A DNA stretch of 64,000 nucleotides from Undaria pinnatifida (GCA_012845835.1 JABAKD010000025.1:18217476-18281475), one strand, 5' to 3'. Counted from the stretch's first letter, positions 1 to 11,554 are shown. Numbers and translations are program-made. Notes: a model not told the origin generated them from the letters alone.

Positions 1-822
1 GAACAGCAGCGGCCAAAACGGTCCATGTGGTGTACGTCTTGACGTGCCGAGATTAACCCATTTCTAACTCCAAAAATTACCCTCGTCTGAATCCAAGTGT
101 TTTGTCCCCATGCCGAGATTGCGGTGTTGACGGTACTAAAAACAGTACAAAAATAATGGTGATATCGTGCGATGACATTTGTGAATGTGCAAAAAAAAAA
201 ATAGGGTATTAAGAGGTTTGCGGATTTCGAATCATCGATATCACCGCATCGATTCGAACGAACGTCAACGGGTTTGATAGATGCGTCCCAACCTCAGCTA
301 TTTTTTGTACCGGGGATATTTTTGTTTGATGTTTAGAATCCAGAACGAACAGCAGCGCCTACAAATGTTTAATGTGGTAGGCGTCTTAGCGTGGCCGCCT
401 TCAGCCAGATTTTCTGAGACGCCACAATGAGCAAAGTCGACGCATTTTCTGCGGCGGTACAGCGCACCGCGCGCCAGTTCGACCGCAGACACATATAAGG
501 CAATACACCAGGGCAATGGTACTGAAGAACCTCGCAGGTGGCAGGGGCTTGTGGTACCATTCGTGTGCCGTTTGGTGTACATCAGGTGGTTGCGCCAGCC
601 TAGCCCTGCCGGTCGTTTGCTCACAGGCTCAACACCTGTTTTCTTGGTCCAACGCCAACTTTTTTGCGGACATTTTTAAAGGGCAGCATTATCGTAGGCT
701 ACTACTAACAACAACACGGCCGTGGCTACCTCCAATCTCCGGTCTGTCGAACGTCCTGTGAAGCACACACTAGGAAAATTCTACTTGGGTCGGTGTTCGT
801 CCGATAAAAAAAAATATACGTC
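1..822. other. Stretch without a recognised gene
   Basis: No reading frame here resembles a known protein and no repeat shared with the rest of the window was noticed. The stretch contains short A/T homopolymers. The part just before 823 may be the 5' flank of the candidate exon that follows, but no clear promoter element was recognised. Confidence 0.4.
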
Positions 823-1066
823 ATGGAGCCTTCGACGCAAAAGAAGCCAAGAGCCCCCGATTTTTCACAAGTCATGACTAAGGGCATCGGTAACCCTCTT
901 AACCTGTGGGGCTGCCATGTTGCCGCTAAAGCACGTCGAGCTGATGAGCCCAACAAGCCAGCCGGCGATCCTTATGGTTTAGGTTCGACTCATGTGCTGC
1001 CTCCACTATCATTTGCAGAGATGGTTGCCACTGATCGATGGAACATGACAGTCGTTCGAAACCGTG
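823..1066 (+). CDS. Candidate first coding exon, function unknown
   Basis: An ATG at 823, with G at +4, opens a frame of about 81 codons that ends at a strong splice donor (exon base 1066, then GTAAGTAT). The peptide starts MEPSTQKKPRAPDFSQ and is mixed in composition with few Cys and no low-complexity run, unlike most chance frames in this window. No domain, signal peptide or membrane segment is visible. Without the splice the frame would run only 11 codons further before a stop. No acceptor or next exon could be placed, so this could be a gene start, a gene fragment or a chance frame. The call rests on the donor and the composition only. Confidence 0.3.
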
Positions 1067-1888
1067 GTAAGTATACCTGGTATCTTTTTTCAAAGGGCTG
1101 AAGCCAAAATCAGTCATACCTTGTCACTTTGAGCCAAAATCAGGTACATACTAAAAAAAAAACGCACGCGACGAGCGGTGTTTTGCAGGAACTTTTGACT
1201 ATAAGAAATCTTAACATATTTCTGTATATGCGCCTAAACAGCAAAATGATAGCGAATGTGGGTCCTCCAAAACCTTGATATTTTTTGTATGGCCTTTTTT
1301 GTATTGGTGTACGTACGTTTTCGAGTGTTTTCGTGATCACACTCCTACCACCCTGTTGTACCAGGTATATAGTTGCCACACCGATAGCATACGACACCTC
1401 GTACGAACAAAACACATGCCACGGAGATGAATTTTGAGATTTGAACTGCTCGCTTTCCGGACCATTTCAGCAAGCAGCAGTATTTGATGGCGGGAAGCGG
1501 GAGGAGACCTCGTACGAGTAGCCTCGTGCCAGTAAAACATCCCACATATCAACATTGGGAAGAAACCCAGCACGATGTACAGAACATAGCAGCCTTGAAT
1601 GGGAACATACCCCGTGCGCCACGGCAAGAGTACTTATGGCGCCCCCCCCGTTGCCAGCTTCAAAGCCTCGACCACATCCTCGAGGAATCGCCTGCACACG
1701 GTGGCACGAAGTTCCTTTGCTAGCTACGTATATTACACTCGCAATAGAAACTGAGCCGGCCTCTCAACGCGGGGTGGGGCAGACGAACTGCTGTCTGTGT
1801 CTATTGTGCTGTATACGCGCGTATCATATGTATGTCGTTGTGGTGGGTCGTATGTCGTACGTGTGTGTCGTCTTCACATTAAACCGTT
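1067..1888. other. Stretch without a recognised gene
   Basis: If the exon at 823-1066 is real, this would be the start of its intron. It contains two copies of the TACC(A/T)GGTA 9-mer (near 1074 and 1364). The open frames on both strands overlap one another and show no recognisable protein feature. Confidence 0.35.
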
Positions 1889-1889
1889 G

Positions 1890-2075
1890 TTTCTACCCAA
1901 CGACATCAGTACACCCAGAGTCCGTGTCGATTCTTCATCCTGAAGATACAAATTATGTGGTCATAGATTGTGAAACAGTAAAAAAACAGTCGCAATTCAT
2001 CAAGGTGAAGCAAGTGAAGGTGCTAGCGTACCGGGTACGAGAACACAGCAAAACAAGCCAGATCATAAAAAAAAG
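1890..2075 (+). repeat. Dispersed repeat R5, copy 1
   Basis: This segment reappears in inverted orientation at 13135-13322, with shared blocks such as CCAACGACATCA and the stretch ending in the GTACCGGGT region. A long + frame (1555-2553) runs through it, but because the underlying DNA is a dispersed repeat next to A-rich simple sequence, that frame is not treated as a gene. Confidence 0.6.
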
Positions 2076-2155
2076 CGAAAAAAAAGGGGAAAACGAAAAC
2101 AAAAACGAAAACAAAAAAGAAAACAAAAAAAGAAAACAAAGCAAAACAAACGGCC
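2068..2155 (+). repeat. A-rich simple repeat, (GAAAAC)n-like
   Basis: The sequence is made of runs of A interrupted by GC or GAAAAC/CAAAAA words. It encodes an artificial Lys/Asn/Glu-rich stretch on + and Phe/Leu/Ser-rich stretches on -. It looks like a decayed microsatellite or the A-tail of a retroelement. Confidence 0.7.
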
Positions 2156-2235
2156 GGTGTTCTGAAGAATGTGATGCAAGAAGATCGGAGAGGAAAGGAA
2201 AGGCTGCAAGAGGAACACCATGCGTGCTGAAGAGG

Positions 2236-2350
2236 AACAGATACCTGTTGCACGGACAAAACAACACGAAGAAGATAACTCCTATTGCACGGACAAAACA
2301 CGAAGAAGATAACTGCTGTTTTACGGACAACACAACACGAAGAGGAGGAA
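2236..2350 (+). repeat. Short minisatellite, about 3 units
   Basis: Three imperfect units of roughly 40-45 bp each contain ACGGACAAAACA followed by ACGAAGAAGATAAC or ACGAAGAGG. They lie directly downstream of the A-rich tract. Confidence 0.6.
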
Positions 2351-2613
2351 GAAGATACCGGCGTAAGGCCGGCGAGGGAAATACGGGAGCAAACAAAAAT
2401 AAAAAACAGAAGAAAAAAACAGAAAGGACGACAGCAAGTCGGTACTATTGTCGCTTTCGCGCTCTCCCCATTGAACTCAACGAAAACAAAGCAGAAACTA
2501 CCACTCGCTGTAGAGGGTTCAGGGCTATGGTAGCACACGCTCTACTTAATTAGTCAAACTGGTACCTTGCCACACGATCTGCCATTTCGTTTCTGCGTTA
2601 ATCTACAGCTGTA

Positions 2614-4745
2614 TCAGTACGGCTGCCCCCCCCCCCCCCACCCCTCCGGTTTCCCTTGGTTGCTGCTCTTCGCGTCCTCTGCTGTGGGGTGTTGCCAGCT
2701 CTTCTCCGCCTCGCCCCTGTGCCATCTCGTCATGAAGCGGCCCGCCGCATCGATCCCCCGGTGCCAGTTCCCACTCTTCTTAGCCGCCCTCGGCCATAGC
2801 ACAGTCTCTACTTCGAACAGTAAAGGGGAGCTATCCGTGGACCCCTCGGTTGCCTCGAATACCCTGATGTCGTCCACCAAACACCGGGCCCAGTTATTTT
2901 CTGGTCGGCCTCGTCCCCGGTTCACCCCACCAGCCATCGTCCCGAACATCACGCGATGGGCCAGTTGCTCATTGGTCGTCCGTTGTACGGCTCCCGCAAA
3001 GAGGAGGCGTCGTTTGTGGAATGTCGTTTCAACGCTCTCACATTGTGCCTTCTTGGGAGCCTTGGCGTACGACATGCGGTGGTCGGTGCGCTGTCGGCGC
3101 TGAAAGCCAATGCTCCTTAGGAGGACGTTGTGGTTTGCCGTCCGGAGTTTAGCAAAGTGCCCCAGACCGAGAACCCAAGTCACACACCCGTACAGCAGGG
3201 TCTCCATCACCTCGGTCTTTAGCAGGCGCACCTTAAACATGAACGGGGCATCCTCCATATCGTACAGCTCGCGCTTGATACGATCGTAGCATGCCCACGC
3301 GAGTCGGATCCGTCATTTTATCTCTGGCATGATGTTGGCGTTTGTATCGATGAGACCACCCAGGTACAGAAACTGCATCGTCTACATATACCTCTGGCCC
3401 GCTGCTTCGACGGCGAGCGGTGAGGTCAGGAGCACCTGGTTGAGTGTGCGCAGCAGCATTGTCTCCGTTTTATTTTCGGACACGGTGAGTCCTGCTGCTT
3501 CGAAAACGGTCACAATGACGATCATCTTCGCAAGGCGTTCTGCCGACTTAGACACAATGCCTGCATCGTCGGCGTACAGCATACCCCAGACTGACCTTCG
3601 CACACATGCTAGCCGTTCAACCTCCGCCCGTCCTCCCCGAGGTCCTCCTCGGGGTGCACCAAGTCCCTCAAAATGTCTGGGTCCTCACTGAAGCGTGTAC
3701 CACGACGGCATGTATCGCATCGGCGAAAAGTACATTGAACAAAAGGGGCGACAATATACATCCTTGCCGCAGTCCCTGGGTGACGCCAAACAATTCAGAT
3801 TGCTCACCGTCATCCGTGCGCACGCGAGCTCGCATGTCTTCGTGGAGCTGGCGGATAATGGTCAGCATCTTCTCTGGTACGCCGAAGCGTGCGAACATCA
3901 CCCACAGCCGCTCTCGGTCGACGGAGTCATACGCTTTCTGGAGATCGATGAAACACATGTACCGAGGGATTCACCTAGCTCGTCCGAGTTCTTGCAATCG
4001 GCGCACGACGAACAGCACATCCACTGCTGATCGGGCGGGGCGAAAGCCGCATTGTTCTTCGGGGAGTATCCCTTCGGTCTCACAGTAGTTGCTGAGGCGG
4101 GACGCGACTATATTTTAACAGTACTCTGCCTGAATGGGCAACGAGCGAAATCCCTCGGTAGTTGTTGCAATCAGACCGATCCTTCTTTTTATGAAGGACC
4201 TTGATGGTTGCATCTTTCCACTGCTAAGGGGTGTCTCCCGTTCTCCACACGTCAAGAAGGAGGTTGTGGAAGTAGCGGATAAATTCGGGGTGGTCAATTT
4301 TCAGCAGCTCGGACGGCAAGGAGTCTGGTCCCACTGCTTTCCAGTTTGGCATACCCCGTATTACGGCAGTCATTTCATCCATGGTCAGTTCATCTCCAAG
4401 CGATGGTGCTAACGGCCGTTGTGGGAATAGGTCGCTGATGGCTGCATCAAGTTTAGGCGATTTCGTATAAGGAGGGTACCGAAATACCTCGCCCATCATT
4501 CAAGGATGCGCTCCTTGTCCTTTAGCAGCGTGCCATCCTCGTCCATGATGAACTGTTCGCTTCTAGCCTTTCTACCACCCAACCCATCCGTGCCCCTCAG
4601 GTGCATGTAGAAACCCCATTGGTCGTTGTCAGCGAAAAATCTTTCCGTTTCAGCAAGGTACTCTTCGAAGTAGGCATGTAGTCCTGCGTCAATCACCCCT
4701 CGCAGGTTCGCGCATACCGTCCTGAGCGTCTTCCGCGCGGTTTGT
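2614..4745 (-). pseudogene. LINE (non-LTR retrotransposon) reverse transcriptase, broken and 5'-truncated
   Basis: Read on the - strand this is a reverse-transcriptase region in the usual order. A linker precedes the fingers (4496-4696). The fingers carry KAVGPDSLPSELLK (4224-4499). The palm has [17 protein letters not shown] and [16 protein letters not shown] (3668-3958). The catalytic box MLYADDA has its YADD codons at 3565-3576. The thumb and C-terminal part begin LLYGCVTW and RRQRTDHRMSYAKA (2614-3258). These blocks lie in different frames separated by stops and shifts, so no full protein can be made. The endonuclease domain is absent, as expected of a 5'-truncated copy. The RT resembles LINE families common in algal and protist genomes; the exact clade needs a phylogeny. 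The catalytic YADD and the QG box are intact, so decay is mostly by frameshift. Confidence 0.9.
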
Positions 4746-4924
4746 TCCTCTTAGTGCGCATGGATCATCGTGCATCCTCCCTTGCATCCCATGCTACTTT
4801 TGAAAGTGGCTGCTGTTTTTGCGGACTCGCAACCCATTCTACTTTTGAAGACGGCTGCTGTTTTTGCGGACTCGCACCAACCGAGTTTGTGTGTGCGGCG
4901 TGGTGGGGGTGGCACCTCTTTCGC

Positions 4925-5165
4925 TACTACTCGAGATCGAAGGTCAATCGTATTTGTTGGACAATGTTGATCAAGGCTTGATGAAAAAAAGACGAATTGT
5001 GACCTGTTGGACCGCATGACCAAAAACAGAGCCAGAAAAAAACATGTTTAATCGTGTTTCCCCCATAGCGACGTTACCCGGAATATTTCAGCAAATAACC
5101 CCAAAAAAAAAAATTGGAAACTTTTTGGCCAAACTATCGGCTTTCCATTGGTCTTTATGGCCAGA
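4925..5165 (+). repeat. Repeat R2, partial copy
   Basis: This matches the 3' third of the 812-bp R2 unit seen at 44471-45996 and 38925-39825. Shared blocks include CTCGAGATCGAAGGTCAA, TGTTGGACCGCATGACC and GGCCAAACTATCGGC. It abuts repeat R3 at about 5166. Confidence 0.7.
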
Positions 5166-5760
5166 TACGAAGAGCACGGAAAGTCGCAATTCGTTTTTTT
5201 TTTAATTTCGCGCAAAATACACGAAAATTTCAAATCTGCTTCTTATCAAGGAACGGCGTAGTGCGTTCTAGAATAAAAAAAACGCTAAAGGGTCAACGAA
5301 CACCCGTGGGCAACAACCGAGGCGAGCGATGGCTCGCGTCCTCCCCGGAGCGTCGCGGCTAGCGGCAGATTGTTTTTGTCCCAAGCGGCTATAGGAGGCT
5401 ATGGCTCTAGGCGTCTCTTGGATGGGCTGGCGCCACCCCGCCGCCCGACACGGGCAGCAGCGACGGCGATATAGCGGTCGAACTTCCGAGCGAAGTCGTG
5501 ATGACAATGTGGTAGTTGGTCGTGTAACTTTCGAGGTGCAGGGCGACGAAACCTGGGTTTGCGGCGGTCTCGAGTGTTTTGGAAGCGTCGCAGGCGGTCT
5601 ATGCTGTGCCAAGGACCTTCGGAGGCCGCGCTGTGGCTGCTCCGGTGGTCCTACCTCTCGCAATGGTGGCTTCTCGCCTCTCAATCAGCCGACGACATGA
5701 CACCAATTCGCGTAGCCGGCTTCGGTTACATAGAACAAACCATGTCTAGGTCGAGACACT

Positions 5761-6928
5761 AGAGTGTTTGCGAAAGTACGTTTTTAAAAATTTACTTCTT
5801 CAAAAATTGTCCCGAAGGCAATATTTGCGGTAAATTTTTGAAAAAAAGGCAAAAATGTACTTTGTCCAAGGTAGGTTTTGATCAAAAGTTACGGTAAATT
5901 TTGTCTCTCTGTTTCATTGGCCTACAACACACCGAGCATTTGTCCGAGGCAGAACGCCTCTGCAAGGGTCTATAGCGCCCTAAGCAGGACCAGTTTGAAG
6001 CACCACGTTGTTGTCACGACACAACACAAGCTACTAATACGAACGCACGGAGGATTGAGAGGGTAGTACCCTGAGCACGACGCGCAGGCGTAACATCAGA
6101 GATATGCAGCAGGCCGGTGATGAACCGTCTGTTGCTGCCCTCTGCGTCCGTGACCAAGGGTTCAGCGCTTGCTGCAAGCTGTGGTAAACTTCTCGCAGCT
6201 GGCGGAGTCGAACGCACGCACGCGGAGAGGAGCCTCAACGCAGAGAGCGACACCACGCGCCTTGATTGCGGCTATCGTGTGCCGCATCTGGCAAGATAGG
6301 ACTCGTATCGGTCCATCTGTGCGACAGCAGCCACCGCGCTTCTCCAACATCACCGCGACTGAAGCGGGGCATGATTTTCTGTTTAGGGCAGAGGAGTGGA
6401 AACTCCTCTGCCCTAAACCGCTGCGTTCACTGCGGATTCTTCGCAGGGTGGTGCTTCGCAATAACAGGTCCACGTTCCATGGGGAAACTGCGCTTCGCCT
6501 TCCCTTCCGTCGCATGAGGAAGGCGTTGCTCTGCTTGTAGCACGTGTAATGAGGTAGTCCCTGCTCACAAGGAGTTTTTTACGCGCGAGACAGACCGCCA
6601 TACCTCTGATTTGTAGTCTGTTGGGTGCTTGCATGTACCGTGTTCCAGGTACTACTGCTGCACCTGAAACGAGAGGCTCGAGACTGGAGTACGTACAACG
6701 AGTACTCGTATATCGTATAATACTACGAGTACTCGTACTGCTGCTGCTGTACTCGTACGTATATTACAATCGCGCACATCCCCGTTTCCCCACTAAATTT
6801 CGGAGGCGTCGCCTGCAGGATTTTGTTTACCGCTAGCGCAAACACACCAAAAACTCGGTGGGAAGGCAATTCACTTTTTTTAGCGGAAGGCAAGTAAATT
6901 TTTAGAAACGTATTTTCGCAAACACTCT
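5761..6928 (+). mobile_element. Nested DNA transposon with 37-bp TIRs and 3-bp TSD
   Basis: The two ends are inverted copies of one another. The left end starts AGAGTGTTTGCGAAAGTACG; the reverse complement of the right end starts AGAGTGTTTGCGAAAATACG and stays similar for about 37 bp. The element is flanked by ACT on both sides. Uninterrupted R3 copies near 30600 and 31370 show the target with a single ACT, which supports insertion of 1,168 bp with a 3-bp duplication. Three-base TSDs are known for PIF/Harbinger-type elements, but no transposase is recognised, so the superfamily is open. Confidence 0.8.
6381..6418. repeat. Perfect 17-bp hairpin with 4-base loop
   Basis: Arms 6381-6397 and 6402-6418 are exact reverse complements (GTTTAGGGCAGAGGAGT on the left) around the loop GGAA. 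It sits inside the nested transposon, roughly in its middle. Confidence 0.9.
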
Positions 6929-7139
6929 ACTCCCCAAATTGAATTTCGATTTTCGACTAAATTCGACCAAATAAGTATTTTTTTACTCACTTCTCGAATT
7001 TGATTTTTCGTACGTAATAATTCTGAGAATGCCCGCTTGGTGATTCATTTTTTGACCCATCAGATGCAAGATAAATTTAGTTCTAAAAAAAATCGAAATT
7101 CGATTTGGCAAGTTTCTCGTTAATTCGGGACCTTATTTT

Positions 7140-8585
7140 GGCGATTATTCTTCTAGTTTTAAGGATCCACAAATAAATACAGTGTTTGCGCTTTAAAAAA
7201 TATATATATGAAAAACGTCAGCTGTGCGTAAGACCGAATGAATGGTTGAGACTCAACTTTGCAAGCTGCGTGGTACATGTTTTAGATTAAATTTTTACTA
7301 CAAAAATTTTCAAAATTGCGTCAATTTGCTATAAATTTGAAAGGCCAAATTACTTAAATAGAGCCTGACAGAGCCACAAAAATATGCAAAAAACCGCGCG
7401 CATCGTATCTCAATGAACTGATAACAACAGCGCACATTGATATCCCCCCCTTCCAAAGTGCACGACGTGCAGAAGATAGCCACCGAATGCGCGCCGCTCG
7501 GTCTTCGTGGCTGCTTCCTCTCGTACACTCTCGTGCCTCGTGGTCCTGGGACCAAAAAAGCGAGCATGTACAACAGCAGTGTTCCACCACGATGCCCTCG
7601 GCAACGCAGCAATCGACGATGAAATAAACCTTCTCACGCATCATGCACCACCCAACACAGCAAGCAGGAGACAGCAGCAGCAGAATCATATATGGATGGT
7701 ACCATGGTGGTAGTAGCTGGTGGCACCTACTAATAGCACGCGTGCATGTTGCGCCATCACCCGTAGCGAGCTGCCGACTCCACGATGTACAAAATCTTAG
7801 TCGAGCCACTTGATCGCCACCAGTATTTTCCCTGCTAGGTGATATATGACTGCATGGTGTCATATGAGCCTACGAGTACGTACAAAACCTGTTTTCGTGT
7901 GTTTTTGGCTTGCCGCGACGAGAGGAACGCACATACCAAAAGCAGCAGCAGCAGGAGGAGCACTGGCAGTTGCGCGAGCCGCGACGACACCAAAGACCTG
8001 GCCTCGGTCAACTCCGAAGAATACCGAGACAGGCGATGCATCGCGCCGCGCTTCTCCTCGGATGATCCAAACTGTATTCTTTTTTTGGTCCCACTCTACT
8101 TTTTTTGGCCCGACGGATGCTCTGCTGGCAGTTTGCTCTTTTTTTCTCAGTTTTTCCGAGCAGGCGTCGTTTCTTCGTTTAATGTTCCATCTTTCTACAT
8201 GTTCCTTGCTAACCAGGGCGCTGTGATTCAGCCGCACCCGATGAAAGCTGAAATATACTGCTGTATACAGGCTGGGGGAATCCTCGCTGCTACTCAAGTG
8301 TGCTGTGCGGGGTGCACACCGCTCTGTGCTGGTCGTTGTGCACGCCGCTTGTTTGTGTTGTTGGTTGTTCCCTTTTTGTTGTTGTCTCGACTGTTCTTTT
8401 TCAACGGCCACGTGATTTTCCTCCTGATGCTATTGCTGCTGTAACTGGGTGTAGTTCTCTATGTACCTTATAAATCCGAGTCTTTCCCACAAAGTCAGAT
8501 GCCAATAATGTCGTTTTTTTCCCAGCAACCTCTGCTTTTGTGAGCGACAAATTGCATGAGAACGCGTGACAAACCCGCACGCGTT
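7140..8585. other. Stretch without a recognised gene; R4-like fragment at 7190-7300
   Basis: A diverged inverted R4-type fragment lies at about 7190-7300, with CAGCTG and CAACTTTGCAAGCTGCGTGG, also seen near 22490 and 62425. Overlapping frames of up to 200 codons on both strands between 7839 and 8444 have Leu/Phe-rich or Ser/Ala-rich composition and no recognisable domain. They are not called genes. Confidence 0.4.
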
Positions 8586-8589
8586 CATC

Positions 8590-9090
8590 GTTCATGCGAA
8601 GGGCGAGGGGTGTTCAAGTCGATCCTCTCGCCACAGCAACACTGAAAAATGTAGAGTACACCTACCGTCAATACTCACTTGACGATGGACCGCGAAGCAA
8701 CATGGACAGCGACTCATCGGAGCAGCAACGCAAAGAGCTGACAAAATGTAATTCCTACCACTGCAATTACTATTTTAAAAAGTTGCCCCTTTGTATTTGC
8801 GCACTACCACTCCCCTGTCAAGATCCGAAAAAATGTTCGAGCATGCCACCCAAAATCCAAGATCGTGCCTACTTCTCGATTGTCTCTCTCAGCCCCCGCA
8901 CGCGTTCACGGCGAGGTAAGCAGGGGGAACGAAGGGCGAGGGGCGTTGAAGCCGATCCTCGAAGAGAGCGCTCGAAGAAATAAAAAAACCCTCGAGATAT
9001 TGAAGTGTCGAGATTCCGATACTGAGGCCGACACGGCAAACAACAAGAAAATTCCGACGCATGGCCTAGGATTTGTCATACATTCTTATA
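8590..9090 (+). repeat. Dispersed repeat R1, copy 1
   Basis: Blocks such as CTTCTCGATTGTCTCTCTCAG, the GCGTTCACG region, GGGCGAGGGGCGTTG and the following CGAGA...ACTGAGGCCGA run are shared with 12645-12830, 13440-13800 and 44150-44465. A half copy of the first block is repeated at about 8590-8630. No protein is recognised. Confidence 0.6.
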
Positions 9091-9096
9091 TATATA

Positions 9097-9170
9097 CAAG
9101 GGCTCCGCATCGGTGCCGGGATTCGCCGGCACCCATGCTTCGGGTAGGGCAGGGCAGCACTTCGAATTGT
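9097..9170 (+). repeat. CAAGGGCTCCGC hairpin module, copy A
   Basis: A TATATA run leads into CAAGGGCTCCGC, then an inverted repeat (GGTGCCGG ... CCGGCACC, about 9112-9133), then GGTAGGGCAGGGCAGCACTT. The same layout recurs at 39827-39900 with a different stem, and reversed at 32881-32931, 35441-35487 and 37196-37240. Confidence 0.75.
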
Positions 9171-9174
9171 TCGA

Positions 9175-9865
9175 TTCAATACTTGGTAGATAGAGTGAAA
9201 AAAGTCACCACACACAATCATAGTCTGCGCGTACAGTATGTAAGGCAATGCCAAGAGTTCGATATAGACTAACAATCATAACAATGTACTACTGCTAATA
9301 GCTACCGTTTTTTTAGTGAATCCGATTCCGAGCTTCTTCATTCATCAGATTTCGATGGGATAAATCCGAGCACACGCCGATTGACCCTTTAGTCTGGCGA
9401 CGAAACGTGTCGAGTGCGTTTCTTATGATATTTTTACTTAATCAAGCATCCGAGGCCAGTAAGGTGACTGACCATGTCCGCTGCGTGTTCTCTTCGTAGC
9501 CACTGAGAGGCGCGCACTGAGCCAGCTTCTGAAATATACGATGCATGATACAATAGTATCATCTTGATCCGAGCGTCCCAGATCGACTGCCTGTGTGTTG
9601 TCTGATCGTGGAGAGACGTGCTGACGTTGTTCCAGGCGCGAAACACGGTGGTATGGCTGCCTTCATCATTCAACTCCTCGAATGCTATTGCAATGCTGCT
9701 GCTTGTTGGTAGCTGCGTAGATCGCTCACTTCTTGTACATTCGGTACGCGACTACAGCGCTAACGATTTTGACAGCCAAGAATTTCAGGCTCGAGTTTTC
9801 ATGGACGAAAAAAACAACATGTCATTTTTGTCTGATCGCTCATTGGCCAAGATTAATACACAAAG
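9175..9865. other. Stretch without a recognised gene
   Basis: The first 100 bp continue the hairpin-module family, including the shared word GCAATGCCAAGAGTT. The rest shows no repeat or protein feature. A + frame starting at 9618 runs on into the satellite that follows, so it is not taken as a gene. Confidence 0.4.
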
Positions 9866-9869
9866 TAGG

Positions 9870-10880
9870 CGTCACCCGGGCCCGATAGGGTCACATGCCG
9901 GGATCGAAATCCATCCACACATCTACAACTCCGACCAACCGGGGACGAACACGGATATCATCCGGGTTGATACCTCCCCGCACGGTATGGAAACCCCAAC
10001 CCCACCGGTCGATTTTCTGATTGGCCATGGTTCGTATGTTGAGCCAGCTCCACATCGGGAGGATATAGGGTCCCATCCTCGGTCCAGAGTTCGTTCCACA
10101 TCTTTAAAACTTCCATCAACTGGCGAAGCAAACCGAGCCTTCTCGGGTCGACACCACCCTGCACGGTGAGAAGACCCCAATCCCGTTGGCTAATCGCTGA
10201 TTGGTTCGAGCTCCACAGCGCCGTCCTAGGCGGATAGAGGCCCATCAATGAGGGCCATTTCCGTCGCACACGGTGAAGATAGGGTCCCATCCCCGATTCA
10301 TGAATCCCCCGAATCTCTACAGCTCCAAAAACGCGGGAACAATAACGATGACCTCCCGTGTCGACGCCACTCCGCACGACATGGAACTCCAACCATATTC
10401 GCTTACCGCTGATTGGCTGGGGCTCGGACATAAGGGCAACACCACCATGGGAGGATAGAGTCCTGTGCCAGTTTCAGAAATCCTGACAAACTGGAGACGA
10501 TAGCCGATTTCTCCCGCGGGTCGACACAGCCCCGCACGATGGTGCGACAACCATCTATTATTCACATTGGCTTATCGTTGAGTGGCTGTGCAGCTCGTAG
10601 AGCAAGAGACACCGGGGAGGAGATAGACCAGCAAACGGGCGGGGGGCATTCCGACGCACCCGATGAGGACAGGGCTCCACCGCCGTTCCAGAAATCCTTC
10701 CATACCCCATCAACTCCAACAAACCGGGGACGAAAATCGACTTCTCCCGGGTCGACATCACACCGCACGGGGTGGAAGCCTTAGCTAGCTGAGGTTCGTA
10801 TACAACGCCAGCACCACAGAACAGGGTCCAACCCCGGTTCAGAAATCCTTCAAGGTATTTTGAACTAGAAAAAAATGGGG
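9870..10880. repeat. Decayed satellite, about six units of roughly 170-210 bp
   Basis: Words recur in order along the block: GGGTCCCATCC, CGGTCCAGA or GGTTCAGAAATCC, AACTCC...ACCGGGGACGAA, CGGGTCGACACCAC, CCGCACGGTGTGGAA and GGCT(T/A)ATCGCTGATTGG. The units are strongly diverged. Reading frames on both strands are long because the repeat is GC-balanced and poor in stops, and their peptides repeat with the DNA. Confidence 0.75.
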
Positions 10881-11202
10881 CAACTCGCGCTACTGCTGAA
10901 TTAATATTCGTATATCCCAACCCCGCGGTACGCGGACATTTCATTTGACCCCCTGCCTCGATGCAACCCCGCACAGTGTAACCCAACGTTCGATTAATCG
11001 GCTCGGCCGGGCTTCGTGGATAGAGGAAACCACCACTCACTAAGAAGTTCAGCAAGTTCAATGACTATCATCTCATACTGGCCTGTGATAAGAGAAGTTG
11101 CACATGGACCAAATGCATAATATACAGCAGTCGGTCCAGATCGAGTCGATTGGTGCAACTTAGTTGGGTATCGTATTATTACAGCAGCAGTAACACACTT
11201 CA

Positions 11203-11554
11203 CTTCTTTTCTTTTTCCCATCCCATTTATTGTGATGCTCACACTACTCTCGCCCTCCCAGTAGTATAACTTAGATCCGGGGTCATATAGCGGGCTCCCC
11301 TTCCCCCTGCCTACTACGGTACACGCCCTAATTTTTATCGCGAGAATAATTCAGCGTTTTCTTCCCTCGTCGATTCGCGTCGAATTGTACCCACCCACGC
11401 TGCTAGGCGATTGCAGCAGTTAATATTCTTCATTTTTCATCTATTTCTGTAAATAAATAAAGCCAACAAAGCTCACAACGTGGCGGTTAATTAACTCAAG
11501 GACCAACGCCAGTATTAATGGTGTAACCCCACGAGACCACCGGGGCGACCGGCT
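11203..11554 (-). mobile_element. SINE-like element SINE2, copy 1
   Basis: About 350 bp match 40650-40995 along their length, including CCCATTTATT, CTCCCAGTAGTA, AGATCCGGGGTC, CGTCGA...CGCGTCGAA and CACGCTGCTAGGCG. On the - strand the 5' end reads CCGGTCGCCCCGGTGG, the same head as SINE1, but the tRNA B-box is not preserved. It stands head-to-head with SINE1 at 11566. Confidence 0.65.

Larger units (their letters stand above)
5166..7135 (+). mobile_element. TIR element R3, copy 1, split by another transposon
   Basis: The body matches the two R3 units at 29990-31571: an A/T-rich edge, a GC-rich middle around 5320-5480, and an A/T-rich right edge ending TTCTCGTTAATTCGGGACC. The match breaks at 5760 and resumes at 6929, because a second element (5761-6928) sits inside it. 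The left terminus is poorly preserved. The frame at 5401-5700 is an ordinary part of the repeat and shows no known protein motif, so R3 is probably non-autonomous. Confidence 0.75.

Noticed and set aside
1555-2553. 332-codon + strand frame, the longest in the window
   Set aside because: It crosses a dispersed repeat (R5, inverted copy at 13.1 kb), an A-rich simple repeat and a minisatellite; the peptide has no protein-like domain and mirrors those repeats.
5401-5700. Protein gene in R3 (MALGVSWMGWRHPAARHGQQ...)
   Set aside because: The frame is part of a dispersed TIR element; the other copies break it with small indels and no domain is visible.
7839-8444. Overlapping 201- and 183-codon frames on opposite strands
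   Set aside because: Neither has recognisable motifs; composition follows local GCA/TGC and T-run bias.
9618-10180. 183-codon + frame and - strand partners
   Set aside because: They run through the decayed satellite and repeat with its units.
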